A stretch of 64,000 bases of DNA from the NCBI GenBank assembly GCA_963791235.1, contig CAWBRW010000017.1, positions 62,001 through 126,000 on the forward strand, written 5' to 3'. Origin of the DNA: JALORV01 sp963791235. GTDB taxonomy: Bacteria > Pseudomonadota > Gammaproteobacteria > Burkholderiales > Burkholderiaceae_F. Shown in pieces: positions 52,576 through 61,605 of the stretch. How positions within the stretch are numbered: the stretch's first letter is position 1; every line of letters begins with the position of its first letter. The notes under the pieces are model-generated. The model was not told where the DNA came from, made no database searches, and saw only the letters and a program-made list of their open reading frames with translations. The position numbers and the translations under genes were made by a program.

Positions 52576-53052
52576 TCAGCGCTGGCCGACCACCTGGCGC
52601 GCGATCGAGTCGAGCAGTTTGTTCACATCGTTCAACGCCGCCTTCGACGCTGCAGAGCCGTCGGGCCTCCAGACGCGCCGATAGGCGACGTGCACCTTGC
52701 CGGGTTCCTTCGCGGTTGCGTAGACAACCATGGCGTAGGGGCACATCGCCACGTTGGCCGGGTCTGCCTCCATCATCTTGCGCGACAGGCTGGCGCTGCA
52801 GAACACGAACGCCTGCGCGTCGACGAAGAGCTTCTGCGCCGAGCCCACATCCTTGCCCGTGCGTTCGAGCATGCTGTTCAGGTGCGACTGGTAATCGATG
52901 ACGAGGCCCTTGCCCTCGATCGCCATCTTCAGGTCGTCACGCACGTCCTCGAACTTGGCCTGTTTCGTATAGGTCACTACCGGATTCGGATCGGCGGCAA
53001 ACACAGCGGTCGAGATTGCCGCCAGTAAAGCGATCAACAGTGCGCGCAGCAT
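52576..53052 (-). CDS. Exported DUF302 protein
   Basis: This 158-aa protein has a signal peptide (LRALLIALLAAISTAVFA) and a DUF302-like domain with the motif KFEDVRDDLKMAIEGKGL at the start and cysteines in FCSAS and MCPYAM. DUF302 proteins occur near sulfur and metal genes but have no fixed role. It is divergent from the flavoprotein gene, 220 bases away. Confidence 0.75.
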   Translation of the reverse strand: MLRALLIALLAAISTAVFAADPNPVVTYTKQAKFEDVRDDLKMAIEGKGLVIDYQSHLNSMLERTGKDVGSAQKLFVDAQAFVFCSASLSRKMMEADPANVAMCPYAMVVYATAKEPGKVHVAYRRVWRPDGSAASKAALNDVNKLLDSIARQVVGQR

Positions 53053-53272
53053 CGCTGCCTCCCCTCGGGTTCAGTATGACGATCCAGACCATGCCAGAGT
53101 GACGGATCCAACTGTTGAGCTAGCGCAGCGGGTGCGCTCTCCCGGACGGCACGGCGATCGCAGCGCTTTGATCTGGCGCGGGGCTGCCCGCGCCGTGGGC
53201 GCGCATGCTCCCCGGCAAGGCAATCACGATCGCCGGGTGTCGGCGCGTGACGCGTGCCCACTGGAGTCCGCG

Positions 53273-54532
53273 ATGGCGACGAACGTTCTGATACTCGGCG
53301 ACGGGACCGGCGGCCTGGTCACCGCCAACCTCCTGGCGAAGGAGGCGCGCGGCAGGAAGATGCCGCTGCGCATCACGCTGGTCGGCAATTCGCCAGTGCA
53401 CACCTACCAGCCGGGCATGCTGTTCCTCCCGTTCCAGACGCCCGGATACAGGACCCTGGCCGATATCCAGCGCCCGAACGCGAACTTTGTCGGGGCAGGT
53501 GTCGAGTACCGATGCGAGCGCGCAACAGACATCGACACCGCGCAACGAAGGGTGACTACGGACCAGGGCAGTCACGCGTACGACTGGCTGGTGCTGGCCC
53601 TGGGATCGCGCACGCTGCCCGAGGTGATCGACGGCCTTGTCGAGCGCTGGGGCCGGCAGGCGCACGGCTTCTACACGCCGGACAGCGCGTTGCGGCTGGC
53701 CGGGGCGCTGGAGCGTTTCCAGGGCGGCGACCTGGTTATCGACATCGCCGAGATGCCGATCAAATGCCCGGTGGCGCCGCTCGAGTTCGCGTGCCTAGTG
53801 GACGACTACCTGACGCGCCGCGGCCTGCGCAGCAAGACCGAACTGACGCTGGTCACCCCCCTTACCGGTGCGTTTACCAAGCCGATCTGCAACGAGGTGC
53901 TGACCGACATGCTGGTCGAGAAGGGCGTGAAGGTCATCCCCAACGCTTCGCTCGCCGCTGTCACCGACAAGACCATCGTTTGCCCGGACGGTAAGGCGGT
54001 TCCCTATGACCTGCTGGTGACGATTCCGCCGCACGAGGGCTCGGACCTGATCGACGACGCGGGACTTGGCGACGGAATCGGTTTCGGCCTGACCGACAAG
54101 CAGACGCTCAAGTCGATCAAGGCCGAGCGCATCTTCCTGGTCGGCGACAACACCAATGTCCCGACCTCCAAGGCCGGCTCGGTCGCGCATTTCCAGGCCG
54201 AGGTGGTGGTGCACAACCTGCTGCGCGAGATCGACGGCAAGGCGGCGTTGCCGCTGGCCGACGGCCATGCCAACTGCTTCATCGAAACCGGTTATGGCAA
54301 GGCGATACTGATCGACTTCAACTACGACATCCAGCCGGTACCAGGCAGCTTTCCGCTGCCCATCGTCGGTCCCATGTCATTGCTGAAGGAAACGCGGCTG
54401 AATCATCTCGGCAAGCTGGCGTTCAGGCCGATCTACTGGAGCATGCTGCTGCCGGGCCGGCACATTCCGCTGGTCGGGTCGCGCATGAGCACGACGGGCA
54501 AACAGATGGCCGTGCTAGACCGCAAGCACTGA
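53273..54532 (+). CDS. Sulfide:quinone oxidoreductase-like FAD protein
   Basis: This 419-aa flavoprotein of the SQR/FCSD group has the N-terminal dinucleotide motif NVLILGDGTGGLVTANLLA, cysteines at MPIKCPVAPLEFAC and KPICNEVL, and the later VPTSKAGSVAHFQAEVV, which follows the FAD-binding aspartate in VGDN. It lacks a signal peptide. It may oxidise sulfide or a persulfide to feed quinones; the exact type is not clear. The ATG at 53273 is preferred; the frame is open upstream but without plausible codons. It is convergent with the apr-sat operon. Confidence 0.75.
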   Translation: MATNVLILGDGTGGLVTANLLAKEARGRKMPLRITLVGNSPVHTYQPGMLFLPFQTPGYRTLADIQRPNANFVGAGVEYRCERATDIDTAQRRVTTDQGSHAYDWLVLALGSRTLPEVIDGLVERWGRQAHGFYTPDSALRLAGALERFQGGDLVIDIAEMPIKCPVAPLEFACLVDDYLTRRGLRSKTELTLVTPLTGAFTKPICNEVLTDMLVEKGVKVIPNASLAAVTDKTIVCPDGKAVPYDLLVTIPPHEGSDLIDDAGLGDGIGFGLTDKQTLKSIKAERIFLVGDNTNVPTSKAGSVAHFQAEVVVHNLLREIDGKAALPLADGHANCFIETGYGKAILIDFNYDIQPVPGSFPLPIVGPMSLLKETRLNHLGKLAFRPIYWSMLLPGRHIPLVGSRMSTTGKQMAVLDRKH

Positions 54533-54543
54533 CGTTCCGGGCG

Positions 54544-54894
54544 TTACCCCGTGCTCCAGGCGCGCGGTCGCCGCATCCCGGCGATCTTGCATGCCTGCCT
54601 GACGTAGCCATAGGGGAACAGTTCGAACAGCCGCTGGCGCGCGGCGTCGCCCAGGCCTACCTCGTCCGCGAGGAATCGGATCACGAAGCGGGCGTCCGGG
54701 ATCAGCTGGTGCTCGTCGAGGAACTCGCGCATGAATCGGAGCACGCGCCAGTGCACATCACTGAGCGCGATACCCTCGCGGCGCGCGAGTGCCTCAGCGA
54801 CGGACTCGTCCCAGTCCGAAGGGTTGACGAGGTAGCCTTCCTCGTCGGTCGGTACCGAAATCTCCCCGGCCAGGCTGGAACGGGCATCGGTCAT
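54544..54894 (-). CDS. DsrC/TusE-family protein with only the upstream redox cysteine
   Basis: This 116-aa protein aligns with DsrC from TDEEGYLVNPSDWDESVAEAL to the arm YGYVRQACKIAGMRRPRAW. It keeps the upstream cysteine (C102) but has tryptophan (W113) where the penultimate cysteine should be. DsrC needs both to form an intramolecular disulfide; TusE normally keeps the penultimate one. This pattern is the reverse of TusE. It is the last gene of the apr-sat operon, overlapping the preceding small frame by ATGA. Confidence 0.85.
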   Translation of the reverse strand: MTDARSSLAGEISVPTDEEGYLVNPSDWDESVAEALARREGIALSDVHWRVLRFMREFLDEHQLIPDARFVIRFLADEVGLGDAARQRLFELFPYGYVRQACKIAGMRRPRAWSTG

Positions 54895-55012
54895 GGCTGC
54901 ACCTTCAATGAGTCGTACAGGTCGTCCGCGGCAACCTCCGGCAGCTTCTCCGGCGACATCTCGTAGGTTCGACCGGCGATGACGGCACTGGGTTGTGGCT
55001 CGAGTCGCTCAT
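54891..55012 (-). CDS. Possible 40-aa peptide gene (one frame correction needed)
   Basis: Between the CBS gene and the DsrC-like gene a frame ending AVIAGRTYEMSPEKLPEV and later DDLYDSLKVQP stops in an ATGA overlap with the DsrC-like start, as expected for a coupled gene. An ATG at 55012 (MSDSSHNP) is in a neighbouring frame and would join it if one base is missing near 54990. Weakly supported. Confidence 0.3.
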
Positions 55013-55045
55013 CCGCGGGCGGGCGGACATGCCGCGCAGTTGGTC

Positions 55046-55531
55046 CTACGAACGGCTGCGAACCGCCTTGCGCACCGCCGGCTTCGCGCGCTTGGCGGCC
55101 TTCTTCGGCGCCCGACGCACAGTCTTCGCGGCGGATTTCCGAACCACCGGACGGGCACGCAGCATTCCCGCAGCGATCTTGAAAATGTCGGTCTCGGTGA
55201 TGATGCCGACCAGCGCCTTCCTGGAATCGAGCACCGGCAGGCTTCCGATGTGCCGCACGACGAGCAGGCGTGCGGCTTCCTTCAGGAGGGCGCTCTCGGC
55301 GACGCACACCGCCGGGCCGCGCATGATCTCGCCGACCGGGACCTCCGACGATCCGAAGTTGGCCGCCGCGAGCAACAGGTCGCGTTCGGCCACCATGCCG
55401 ACGACCCGCCCTCCGTCGACCACCGGCAGGTGGTGGATGTCGCGGCTGCGCATCAGGTCGAATGCACGGTGAAACTCGGTTTCCGGGGTCACTGTGACCA
55501 CCGACCGGCTCATGTACTGGCTTACTTTCAT
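55046..55531 (-). CDS. CBS-domain pair protein with basic tail
   Basis: This 161-aa protein has two CBS domains (MSRSVVTVTPETEFHRAFDLM and IMRGPAVCVAESALLKEAARLL), a Bateman module that binds adenine nucleotides, followed by a lysine- and arginine-rich tail (residues about 128-161). In an operon that makes and uses adenosine phosphosulfate and ATP, an adenylate-sensing protein is fitting. It overlaps the preceding gene by ATGA. The role of the tail, perhaps nucleic acid binding, is unknown. Confidence 0.82.
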   Translation of the reverse strand: MKVSQYMSRSVVTVTPETEFHRAFDLMRSRDIHHLPVVDGGRVVGMVAERDLLLAAANFGSSEVPVGEIMRGPAVCVAESALLKEAARLLVVRHIGSLPVLDSRKALVGIITETDIFKIAAGMLRARPVVRKSAAKTVRRAPKKAAKRAKPAVRKAVRSRS

Positions 55532-55854
55532 AAGGGTTCTCGTCGCTGGGATGGAAACGCAAGCGGTCCGCGGTCAGCCCCGTCAGTCGATGATGTGATG
55601 CGCGGTGCGTTCTCCATAATCCCATCGGCCGAAGGATTGTCCGTTCGGCGAGGCGCATTTCCTGCACGCCCGCCTGCGGCTGCGCGCTGACGCCTACGGC
55701 CTTTCGGCGTCTTGTATTCGGCTTCCTTCTGGAACGGTTTCCAGATGGTTTCGTAACCGACGAAGCCCTTTTCGTTAGGCGGCATCTGACGTGTAGTCAC
55801 ATAAGGCGTGACGCCGTCAGGAACCTTGGCGGGGGGAGGCTTGTGGTCGCTCAT
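55528..55854 (-). CDS. Uncharacterised small basic protein
   Basis: This 108-aa protein opens MSDHKPPPAKVPDG and contains a motif NEKGFVGYETIWKPFQKEAEY; the second half is basic and low-complexity (KGRRRQRAAAGGRAGN). It has no membrane segment. It overlaps the CBS gene by ATGA and follows the SlyD-like gene by 36 bases. The real coding part may be only the first 60 residues. Function unknown. Confidence 0.5.
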   Translation of the reverse strand: MSDHKPPPAKVPDGVTPYVTTRQMPPNEKGFVGYETIWKPFQKEAEYKTPKGRRRQRAAAGGRAGNAPRRTDNPSADGIMENAPRITSSTDGADRGPLAFPSQRREPL

Positions 55855-55890
55855 AAGTCACCTTTCTTGCCGTGTAGTGAGGGTTGCCGC

Positions 55891-56401
55891 TCAAACAGGT
55901 CTCAGGAGCGACGGGTCGATATTGGCGCCCGCATTGATCGCCCCGCCCGCTTTGGTCTCTTCATCGGTTGCGTCGCGTACCGTCAGTATCTCGAGTGTAA
56001 AGACGACCTCCCTGCCGCACAGCGGATTGTTGCCATCGACAGTCAGTGTCTCGTCGTCCATATGCGTCACGAGAAAGCTGCGGGTCTGACCCCTGTCGTT
56101 CTCCATGAGGATGGAAGTGCCGACCTGCCGATACTCCTCGGGGACGTTCTCGATGTGATCGGAAAAAACCAGCGACTCGTCTCTGGGGCCGAAGATCTGA
56201 TTGCCATCGATCGCCACTTCGATGACGTCGCCGGCGGACTTGCCCTCGAGCTCCCGATGGACCGAAGGGGCCAGAATTTCATTGTGTCCGTGAACATAGC
56301 CCAGCGGGAATTCGACCCTGGTGAGGACATGCCCCAGACTTCCTGTCGGTCACCTTGTAGGTCAGCTCGACATACTTGCCGTCGCGGATGGCTTCGCTCA
56401 C
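55891..56401 (-). CDS. SlyD-like FKBP peptidyl-prolyl isomerase (one frame break)
   Basis: Starting at a GTG at 56401, the frame gives SEAIRDGKYVELTYKVTDRKSG and then, after removing one base from the CCCC run at 56332-56335, continues with RVEFPLGYVHGHNEILAPS to the C-terminal VDGNNPLCGREVVFTLEIL. This is the FKBP-IF-FKBP order of SlyD, without the histidine-rich tail. Such chaperones help metalloprotein assembly. About 169 aa when corrected. It follows the gene at 56422 in the apr operon. Confidence 0.72.
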
Positions 56402-56421
56402 GTCAAGTCCGGAGGAAATGT

Positions 56422-56773
56422 TCAGAAGACGGATGCACCGAAGATCCTGACCTTTCCATCCTCATAGCCGAGGACCAGTCTGCCCAGCCATTCGCCTGGC
56501 TTCTTGGTGCTGCGCTGCCGGTAAAGCACCGTCACATGCTCGCCCCGGCGGATGATGCCGAGCGAGTCGACTTCTTCGGACGAGGCTCCTCGCCAGTTCG
56601 CTGTTGGCGAACTGGTGGCCCGCGACAACCTGGTCGATGGCACGCGCCAGCGAACTGGAGAAGTTTCTCGCGAATTCTCCGTACTTGCCTTCGTTCGAGT
56701 ACTTGACGAGGTCGAGCCACAGGGGCTTGGCCAGGGCCAGGATCTCCTCATCGGTTTTCTCGACGATGTTCAC
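56422..56773 (-). CDS. Uncharacterised protein downstream of aprA (one frame break)
   Basis: The start MNIVEKTDEEILALAKPLW overlaps the aprA stop (ATGA). Near 56590 the frame slips by one base. After it, EVDSLGIIRRGEHVTVLYRQ and GEWLGRLVLGYEDGKVRIFG continue to a stop at 56422, for about 117 aa. The alternation of helix and strand could fit an NTF2-like fold, but no family was recognised. Its overlap with aprA implies co-expression with APS reductase. Confidence 0.6.
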
Positions 56774-58662
56774 GCGTGGGCCTGGGGTTCCTGCTGCTTC
56801 TCATCCCCAACCAGGTGATAACAAGGTGCCTTCTCCATGGTGTATTCGCCGGTCTTCGGATCGCGGCGCGACACCGTCAGCACGTGCCAGTTCTTGTCGT
56901 CCACCTTCATGGCGTCGCCGCGGTAGTAGTAGCCCGGCCAGCGGGTCTCCTTGCGGAACAGCGTGTGCTGCGTCACGCACTCAGCGGCGCGATGGCGGTG
57001 CTTCAACTCCCACGCGCGCAGCAATTCATGGATGTCCTTCGCAGCCAGGCTCTCGAGGTCTTCCTCCATGATCGCGAGCTTCTTGAGACCGATGTTCAGG
57101 AGCTTCTCGTTGGTCATGTAGTTGACGGTCACGCCGCCGCAATACTCGTCCATCAGCTTCTGCAGGCGATCCAGGCCCTGCTTGGGGTTGATGTAGTGCG
57201 GGTTGACATCGCCCGCCACGATCTCGTTGCGGTAGACCTTGTAGTGCTCCAGCGGCTTGTAGATCTCCTGCTTGCGGCGCTGGATCTGCTCATCGGAAAC
57301 AACGATGCCTTCACCCTTGCCGTCGTCGATGTACTTGCAGGCCGCCTTCGCGGCGAGGCGGCCTTCCGTGAACGACCCTGACGAGAAGGCGTGCGGCGTG
57401 CCGCCGACCGCGTCGCCGGCACCGAACAGGCCTTCGATGGTCGTCATGCGGTTGTAGCCCCAGAAATACTCAGGAGGGGAAATGTCCTCGGGGCCGGAGC
57501 ACCAGGCGCCCGAACCGGTCGCGTGCGAGCCCATGACGTAGGGCTCGGAGGTGGTCAGCTCAGGGTTCTCGTTCTTGGGGTCCACATCGGTAGACGCCCA
57601 CAGGACGGCCTGGCCGATGGTCATGCCGAGGAAGTTTTCCCAGCCAACCTCTTCCAGATGCGGGTCCTGGAACGCGCGCATCGTCACCATGTGGATGGGG
57701 CCGCGGCCGGCATTGACTTCGTTGATCAGCGCGTGGTTGCGCAGGCAGGTCGGGATGGGCCGATGCGTCAAATGCGAGGCTTCCGGGTCAAGGTATTCCT
57801 TGCCGACCATTTTCTGCAGTTCGGGAAACCACTTGGACTCGTACTCTTCGCCCAGGCCGTTTTGCGTATAGGTCTTCAGGTGCAGGAAGTAGGCGCCGAC
57901 CGGGCCATAGCCGTCCTTGAATCGCGCCAGCACGATGCGATTCTCCATCTGGGTCATCTTGGCACCGGCATCGATCATCAGGCCGTAGGCCGACGCGGAC
58001 GACCAGGGCGCATACCAGGTCCGGCCGGAGCCTTCGCCCACCGAGCGCGGCTTGAAGATGTTGGAGGCACCGCCCGCGCCGCAGATCACGGTCTTGGACT
58101 TGAAGACGTGGTAGTTGCCCGTGCGGACATTGAACCCGACGGCACCGGCGACCCGGTTCTCCTTGCTGTCGTCCATCAGCAGGTGCGTGACGCAGATGCG
58201 GTTGAATACCTTGTCCGCCGATTTCTTGGCGGCCTCGGCCACGATGGGCTTGTAGGACTCGCCGTGGATCATGATCTGCCATCGCCCTTCACGCAGGTAG
58301 CGCCCGGTTTTCGGGTCCTTCATGATGGGCAGGCCCCACTCCTCGAACTGGTGCACCGTGGAGTCCACGTGCCGGGCCATATCGAACAGCAGGTCTTCCC
58401 GCACCATACCCATCAGGTCGATGCGCGCGTAGCGGACATGGTCCTCCGGGTTGTTCTCGCCCCAGCGCGTTCCCATGTAGCAGTTGATCGCGTACAGGCC
58501 CTGGGCTACGGCGCCGGAGCGATCGATATTGGCCTTCTCGGCAATGACGATCTTCTTGTTCTGCCCCCAGAATCTCGCCTCCCAGGCGGCACCGGTGCCG
58601 CCGAGGCCTGCGCCGACGACAAGAATATCGATGCCGTCTTCGATGATCGTTTCGTAGGCCAT
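56770..58662 (-). CDS. aprA: Adenylylsulfate reductase, alpha subunit
   Basis: This 630-aa FAD subunit catalyses, in oxidisers, sulfite + AMP to APS. It has the FAD site DILVVGAGLGGTGAAWEARFW and the family segments EKANIDRSGAVAQGLYAINCYMG and HALINEVNAGRGPI. Its ATG overlaps the aprB stop (TGATG). It works with AprB in the cytoplasm and feeds electrons towards AprM; Sat then converts APS and pyrophosphate to ATP and sulfate. Confidence 0.98.
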   Translation of the reverse strand: MAYETIIEDGIDILVVGAGLGGTGAAWEARFWGQNKKIVIAEKANIDRSGAVAQGLYAINCYMGTRWGENNPEDHVRYARIDLMGMVREDLLFDMARHVDSTVHQFEEWGLPIMKDPKTGRYLREGRWQIMIHGESYKPIVAEAAKKSADKVFNRICVTHLLMDDSKENRVAGAVGFNVRTGNYHVFKSKTVICGAGGASNIFKPRSVGEGSGRTWYAPWSSASAYGLMIDAGAKMTQMENRIVLARFKDGYGPVGAYFLHLKTYTQNGLGEEYESKWFPELQKMVGKEYLDPEASHLTHRPIPTCLRNHALINEVNAGRGPIHMVTMRAFQDPHLEEVGWENFLGMTIGQAVLWASTDVDPKNENPELTTSEPYVMGSHATGSGAWCSGPEDISPPEYFWGYNRMTTIEGLFGAGDAVGGTPHAFSSGSFTEGRLAAKAACKYIDDGKGEGIVVSDEQIQRRKQEIYKPLEHYKVYRNEIVAGDVNPHYINPKQGLDRLQKLMDEYCGGVTVNYMTNEKLLNIGLKKLAIMEEDLESLAAKDIHELLRAWELKHRHRAAECVTQHTLFRKETRWPGYYYRGDAMKVDDKNWHVLTVSRRDPKTGEYTMEKAPCYHLVGDEKQQEPQAHA

Positions 58663-59141
58663 CAGTAGTAGACCCCCATCTTCAATTTGAGACCTGCGGA
58701 CTCGAGCGTACGCAGGCCGCCGTCATCCAGGCGGATGTATTTCGGTTCGTTGTACAGCAGCTCGCTGTCGCGCATTTCCTTGCTGGGTGCCGGAACTTCC
58801 GCGAGCTTGGGGATCGCCTGTCCCCAGGGCTTGGTGGTGATGGGCGACAGGAAGTTCTTTTCCGTGCCGTTGCGGAACTTGATCCTCCAGGCGATCGTGC
58901 CTTTGCGTTCGTCGCGGTCAACGCGAACGCTGTGGCCTAGCGGGGCAAAGTCGGCATATCCGCGCACATCGATCGCATGCTGCGGGCAAGCCTTCACGCA
59001 GGAGTAGCACTCCCAGCACATGTTCGGCTCGATGTTGTAGGCGCGGCGATAGGTCTTGTCGATGTGCATGATGTCCGACGGGCAGATGTCGACACAGTGT
59101 CCGCATCCGTCGCACCTTGTCATGTAGACAAAGGTTGGCAT
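58662..59141 (-). CDS. aprB: Adenylylsulfate reductase, beta subunit
   Basis: This 159-aa ferredoxin-like protein has two [4Fe-4S] motifs, CDGCGHCVDICPSD and CWECYSCVKACPQH, and a C-terminal tail that wraps around AprA. It is cytoplasmic. It begins 48 bases after aprM and overlaps aprA by one base. Confidence 0.98.
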   Translation of the reverse strand: MPTFVYMTRCDGCGHCVDICPSDIMHIDKTYRRAYNIEPNMCWECYSCVKACPQHAIDVRGYADFAPLGHSVRVDRDERKGTIAWRIKFRNGTEKNFLSPITTKPWGQAIPKLAEVPAPSKEMRDSELLYNEPKYIRLDDGGLRTLESAGLKLKMGVYY

Positions 59142-59189
59142 GTGTCCGGCTCCTTATCTGATCCAAAAGAAGTTGCAGGCTGCTTCTTC

Positions 59190-60002
59190 TTAATAGTGGC
59201 GGGGCGCTTCGCGCTTGATGCCAAGCCCCATGTCCATCGGAGCGTCTCGCAACAGTTCCATGGAGTGTCTTTGCTGTTGCTCGGGATCATCACGGGTCTG
59301 CGTCGGCAAGTTTCCGGCGGTGCCATTGGCCTTGGATACTCTCTTCTCGAAGGCCGCGGCGGGCTTGAAGAACATGTGCGCGAACTTGGACCAGGGCACA
59401 CCGGCGAACAGCACCGTGGTGGCAAGGATATACAGACCGAAGAGAACGCCCGTACCGCCGCCGGAGGCCGCCCAGAGGAGACCGAACGTGGCACTGGCGA
59501 GCAGCGACAGGATGAACAGGTCTGCCTTGATGAGGCGGAACGGCGAGTTGCCCTCGGCGGCGACGTCGACGCGGATGAAGAACCAGAACCAGTAGCCGCC
59601 GACGCAGATCATCAGGCCGCCGAGCCACCAGAGCTGCGTCCAGAGGGCGCTTGCCGACGTGTTGAAGACCAGCACCACGGTGGCGAGCACGTAGAGCACG
59701 AAGCCGTACATGCCCAGCAGGTGCGCGATGCGCCGGCGCGGGTTGCAGAACTCGCCGGAGGCCAGCACGTCCACCACAGCGGTCTGCACGGCGATCGACA
59801 GGGCCTCGCCGCCGCCGACCGGCCGCGCCGCCTTCGCCTTCGACCTTCGAAAGTTTTCGAAGAAGTACCGGGCACTACCCTTGTGCACGACGTCGAACAG
59901 CGTTCCCGCGACGACGAGTATGAACATGACGACGACGTATGCCTGCATGACTGCAGGCGAAAGCGACGCCGACAGCCCGGCAAACGGATTGCTCGTGAAC
60001 AT
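59190..60002 (-). CDS. aprM: AprM, APS-reductase-associated membrane protein
   Basis: This 270-aa protein has about six membrane helices (for example YVVVMFILVVAGTLF, YGFVLYVLATVVLVF) and ends in a hydrophilic tail. AprM occurs beside aprBA in sulfur oxidisers without QmoABC and is thought to pass electrons from AprBA to quinones. The start is the ATG at 60002, six bases after GGAGGAG; a longer frame lacks support. It lies between sat and aprB. Confidence 0.9.
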   Translation of the reverse strand: MFTSNPFAGLSASLSPAVMQAYVVVMFILVVAGTLFDVVHKGSARYFFENFRRSKAKAARPVGGGEALSIAVQTAVVDVLASGEFCNPRRRIAHLLGMYGFVLYVLATVVLVFNTSASALWTQLWWLGGLMICVGGYWFWFFIRVDVAAEGNSPFRLIKADLFILSLLASATFGLLWAASGGGTGVLFGLYILATTVLFAGVPWSKFAHMFFKPAAAFEKRVSKANGTAGNLPTQTRDDPEQQQRHSMELLRDAPMDMGLGIKREAPRHY

Positions 60003-60052
60003 CGTGAATCTCCTCCCTCGAAGGATCGCAGGTCTGGTTTTTGTCGGCAGTC

Positions 60053-61270
60053 TCAGCGGGCCGAATGGCCCGTCAGCTTCACTTCCACGCGCTCGCTCGC
60101 GGCGAGCCCTTCGTAGTACTCCCGCAGGACCTTCAGGACTTCCGGCCGGCTGAACTCCGCGGGCACGTCGGCACCCTCCGACAGCCACTTGCGCAGCTTG
60201 GTGCCCGAGACCATCAGGCGTTGGCTGTCATCGTGCGGGCAGGTGCGGGCCGAGGCCATACCGCCGCAGCTGTAGCACCAGAACGTCCAGTCGATTTTCA
60301 GCGCCTGCGTTTCCAGCGAGCCCTTGGGGAGTTCGTCGAAGATGTGATGCGCATCGAACGGGCCGTAGTAGCTGCCGACGCCGGCGTGGTCGCGGCCAAC
60401 GATCAGGTGCGAGCAACCGTAGTTCTGGCGGAACAGCGCGTGCAGCAGCGCCTCGCGCGGGCCGGCATATCGCATGTCGAGCGGATAGCCCGCCTGCACG
60501 ACTGTCTTCTTGACGAAGTAACCCTCTATCAGTGACGCGATCGCGCGCGTGCGGACATCGGCCGGGATGTCGCCGGGCTTGAGCGCGCCGAGCAGCGAGT
60601 GCACCAGCACGCCGTCGCAGACCTCGATCGCGACCTTGGCGAGGTACTCATGCGAGCGGTGCATCGGATTGCGCGTCTGGAACGCCGCGATGCGCGACCA
60701 GCCGAGCGACTCGAACATTGCCCGCGTCTGCGCTGGCGTCATGTAGAGCGCGCCGTACTTCTCCGGGAAGCCGCCGCTCGAAAGGACCTGCACCGGGCCG
60801 GCCAGGTTGACCTCGCCCTGTTCCATCACCATCTTGACGCCCGGATGCTCGGCATCGGTGGTGCGGAACACCATCGCGCACTCGTGTGCCTTGTCGATCG
60901 AGTACTTCTCGGTGATCCGCATCGTCGCCAGGATCTCCTCGGACTCGGGATCGACGAGCGCGATCTCGGCGCCGGTCCTGATCGAGTCGGCGGTCGCCTT
61001 GCCGGTCGACAGCGTGATCGGGATCGGCCAGAAGAGCCCTGAGGCCAGCTTCATGCCGTCGCAGACGCGCTCCCAGTCGCCGTGCGTCATGAAGCCGTCG
61101 AGAGGCGTGAAGCCGCCGATGCCCAGCATCATCAGGTCTCCCTTTTCGCGCGAACTCACACGCACGCGCGGCAGCGACTGCGCGCGCGCCAGCGCATCGG
61201 TGCGCGCGGCGCCTTCGAGCAGCAGCGGTTTCAGCGCGCTGCCGCCGTGCGGGTTGACCAGTGCTGGCAC
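60053..61270 (-). CDS. sat: ATP sulfurylase (dissimilatory)
   Basis: This 405-aa Sat of the single-domain type has the motifs QTRNPMHRSHE and GRDHAGVGSYYGPFDAHH that bind the sulfate and nucleotide. In the oxidative direction it makes ATP and sulfate from APS and pyrophosphate. The start is the GTG at 61270 with GGAG five bases upstream; the frame is open further but over intergenic sequence. It is the first gene of the minus-strand operon sat-aprM-aprB-aprA. Confidence 0.97.
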   Translation of the reverse strand: MPALVNPHGGSALKPLLLEGAARTDALARAQSLPRVRVSSREKGDLMMLGIGGFTPLDGFMTHGDWERVCDGMKLASGLFWPIPITLSTGKATADSIRTGAEIALVDPESEEILATMRITEKYSIDKAHECAMVFRTTDAEHPGVKMVMEQGEVNLAGPVQVLSSGGFPEKYGALYMTPAQTRAMFESLGWSRIAAFQTRNPMHRSHEYLAKVAIEVCDGVLVHSLLGALKPGDIPADVRTRAIASLIEGYFVKKTVVQAGYPLDMRYAGPREALLHALFRQNYGCSHLIVGRDHAGVGSYYGPFDAHHIFDELPKGSLETQALKIDWTFWCYSCGGMASARTCPHDDSQRLMVSGTKLRKWLSEGADVPAEFSRPEVLKVLREYYEGLAASERVEVKLTGHSAR

Positions 61271-61605
61271 GGTGTCTCCTCTGCCTCTGCAGCCCGGCCG
61301 TGCGCCGGGTGCGTGGTTGTCTGTCGAGCGGCTGCAGTCCGGCGCGACAGCGATCAGCATCGCCGCGGCGCATTCGGCTCCGCATCGTCTTCGGCGACCG
61401 TTCACTGTAGTCGAAGGAGCCGCCTGCATCGGCTGAGCGCCGCGTGCGATTGGACACTGTATGACTCGGCGCAAGCTATCAGCCGCTTTGGCAACGGCAG
61501 GGGTCCCCCACATGGGTGGGTCTCGCTTGCCCGATCAGGTAGGCCGTTCCGGCAGAGGCGGTAGAAGCGGGCGGCGACGATTCCCGCCGTGGCACTATCG
61601 CAGCG
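61271..61605. promoter_or_regulatory. Divergent region between sat and the TauE-like gene
   Basis: 335 bases without a gene. Promoters for both the sat-apr operon and the exporter gene should be here. A TTGGAC sequence near 61454 and a GC-rich imperfect repeat around 61500-61525 are visible; nothing could be assigned firmly. Confidence 0.35.

Noticed and set aside
51081..52901. A 606-codon open frame overlapping dctM
   Set aside because: It is a shadow frame of dctQ and dctM with arginine- and glycine-rich composition and no domain.
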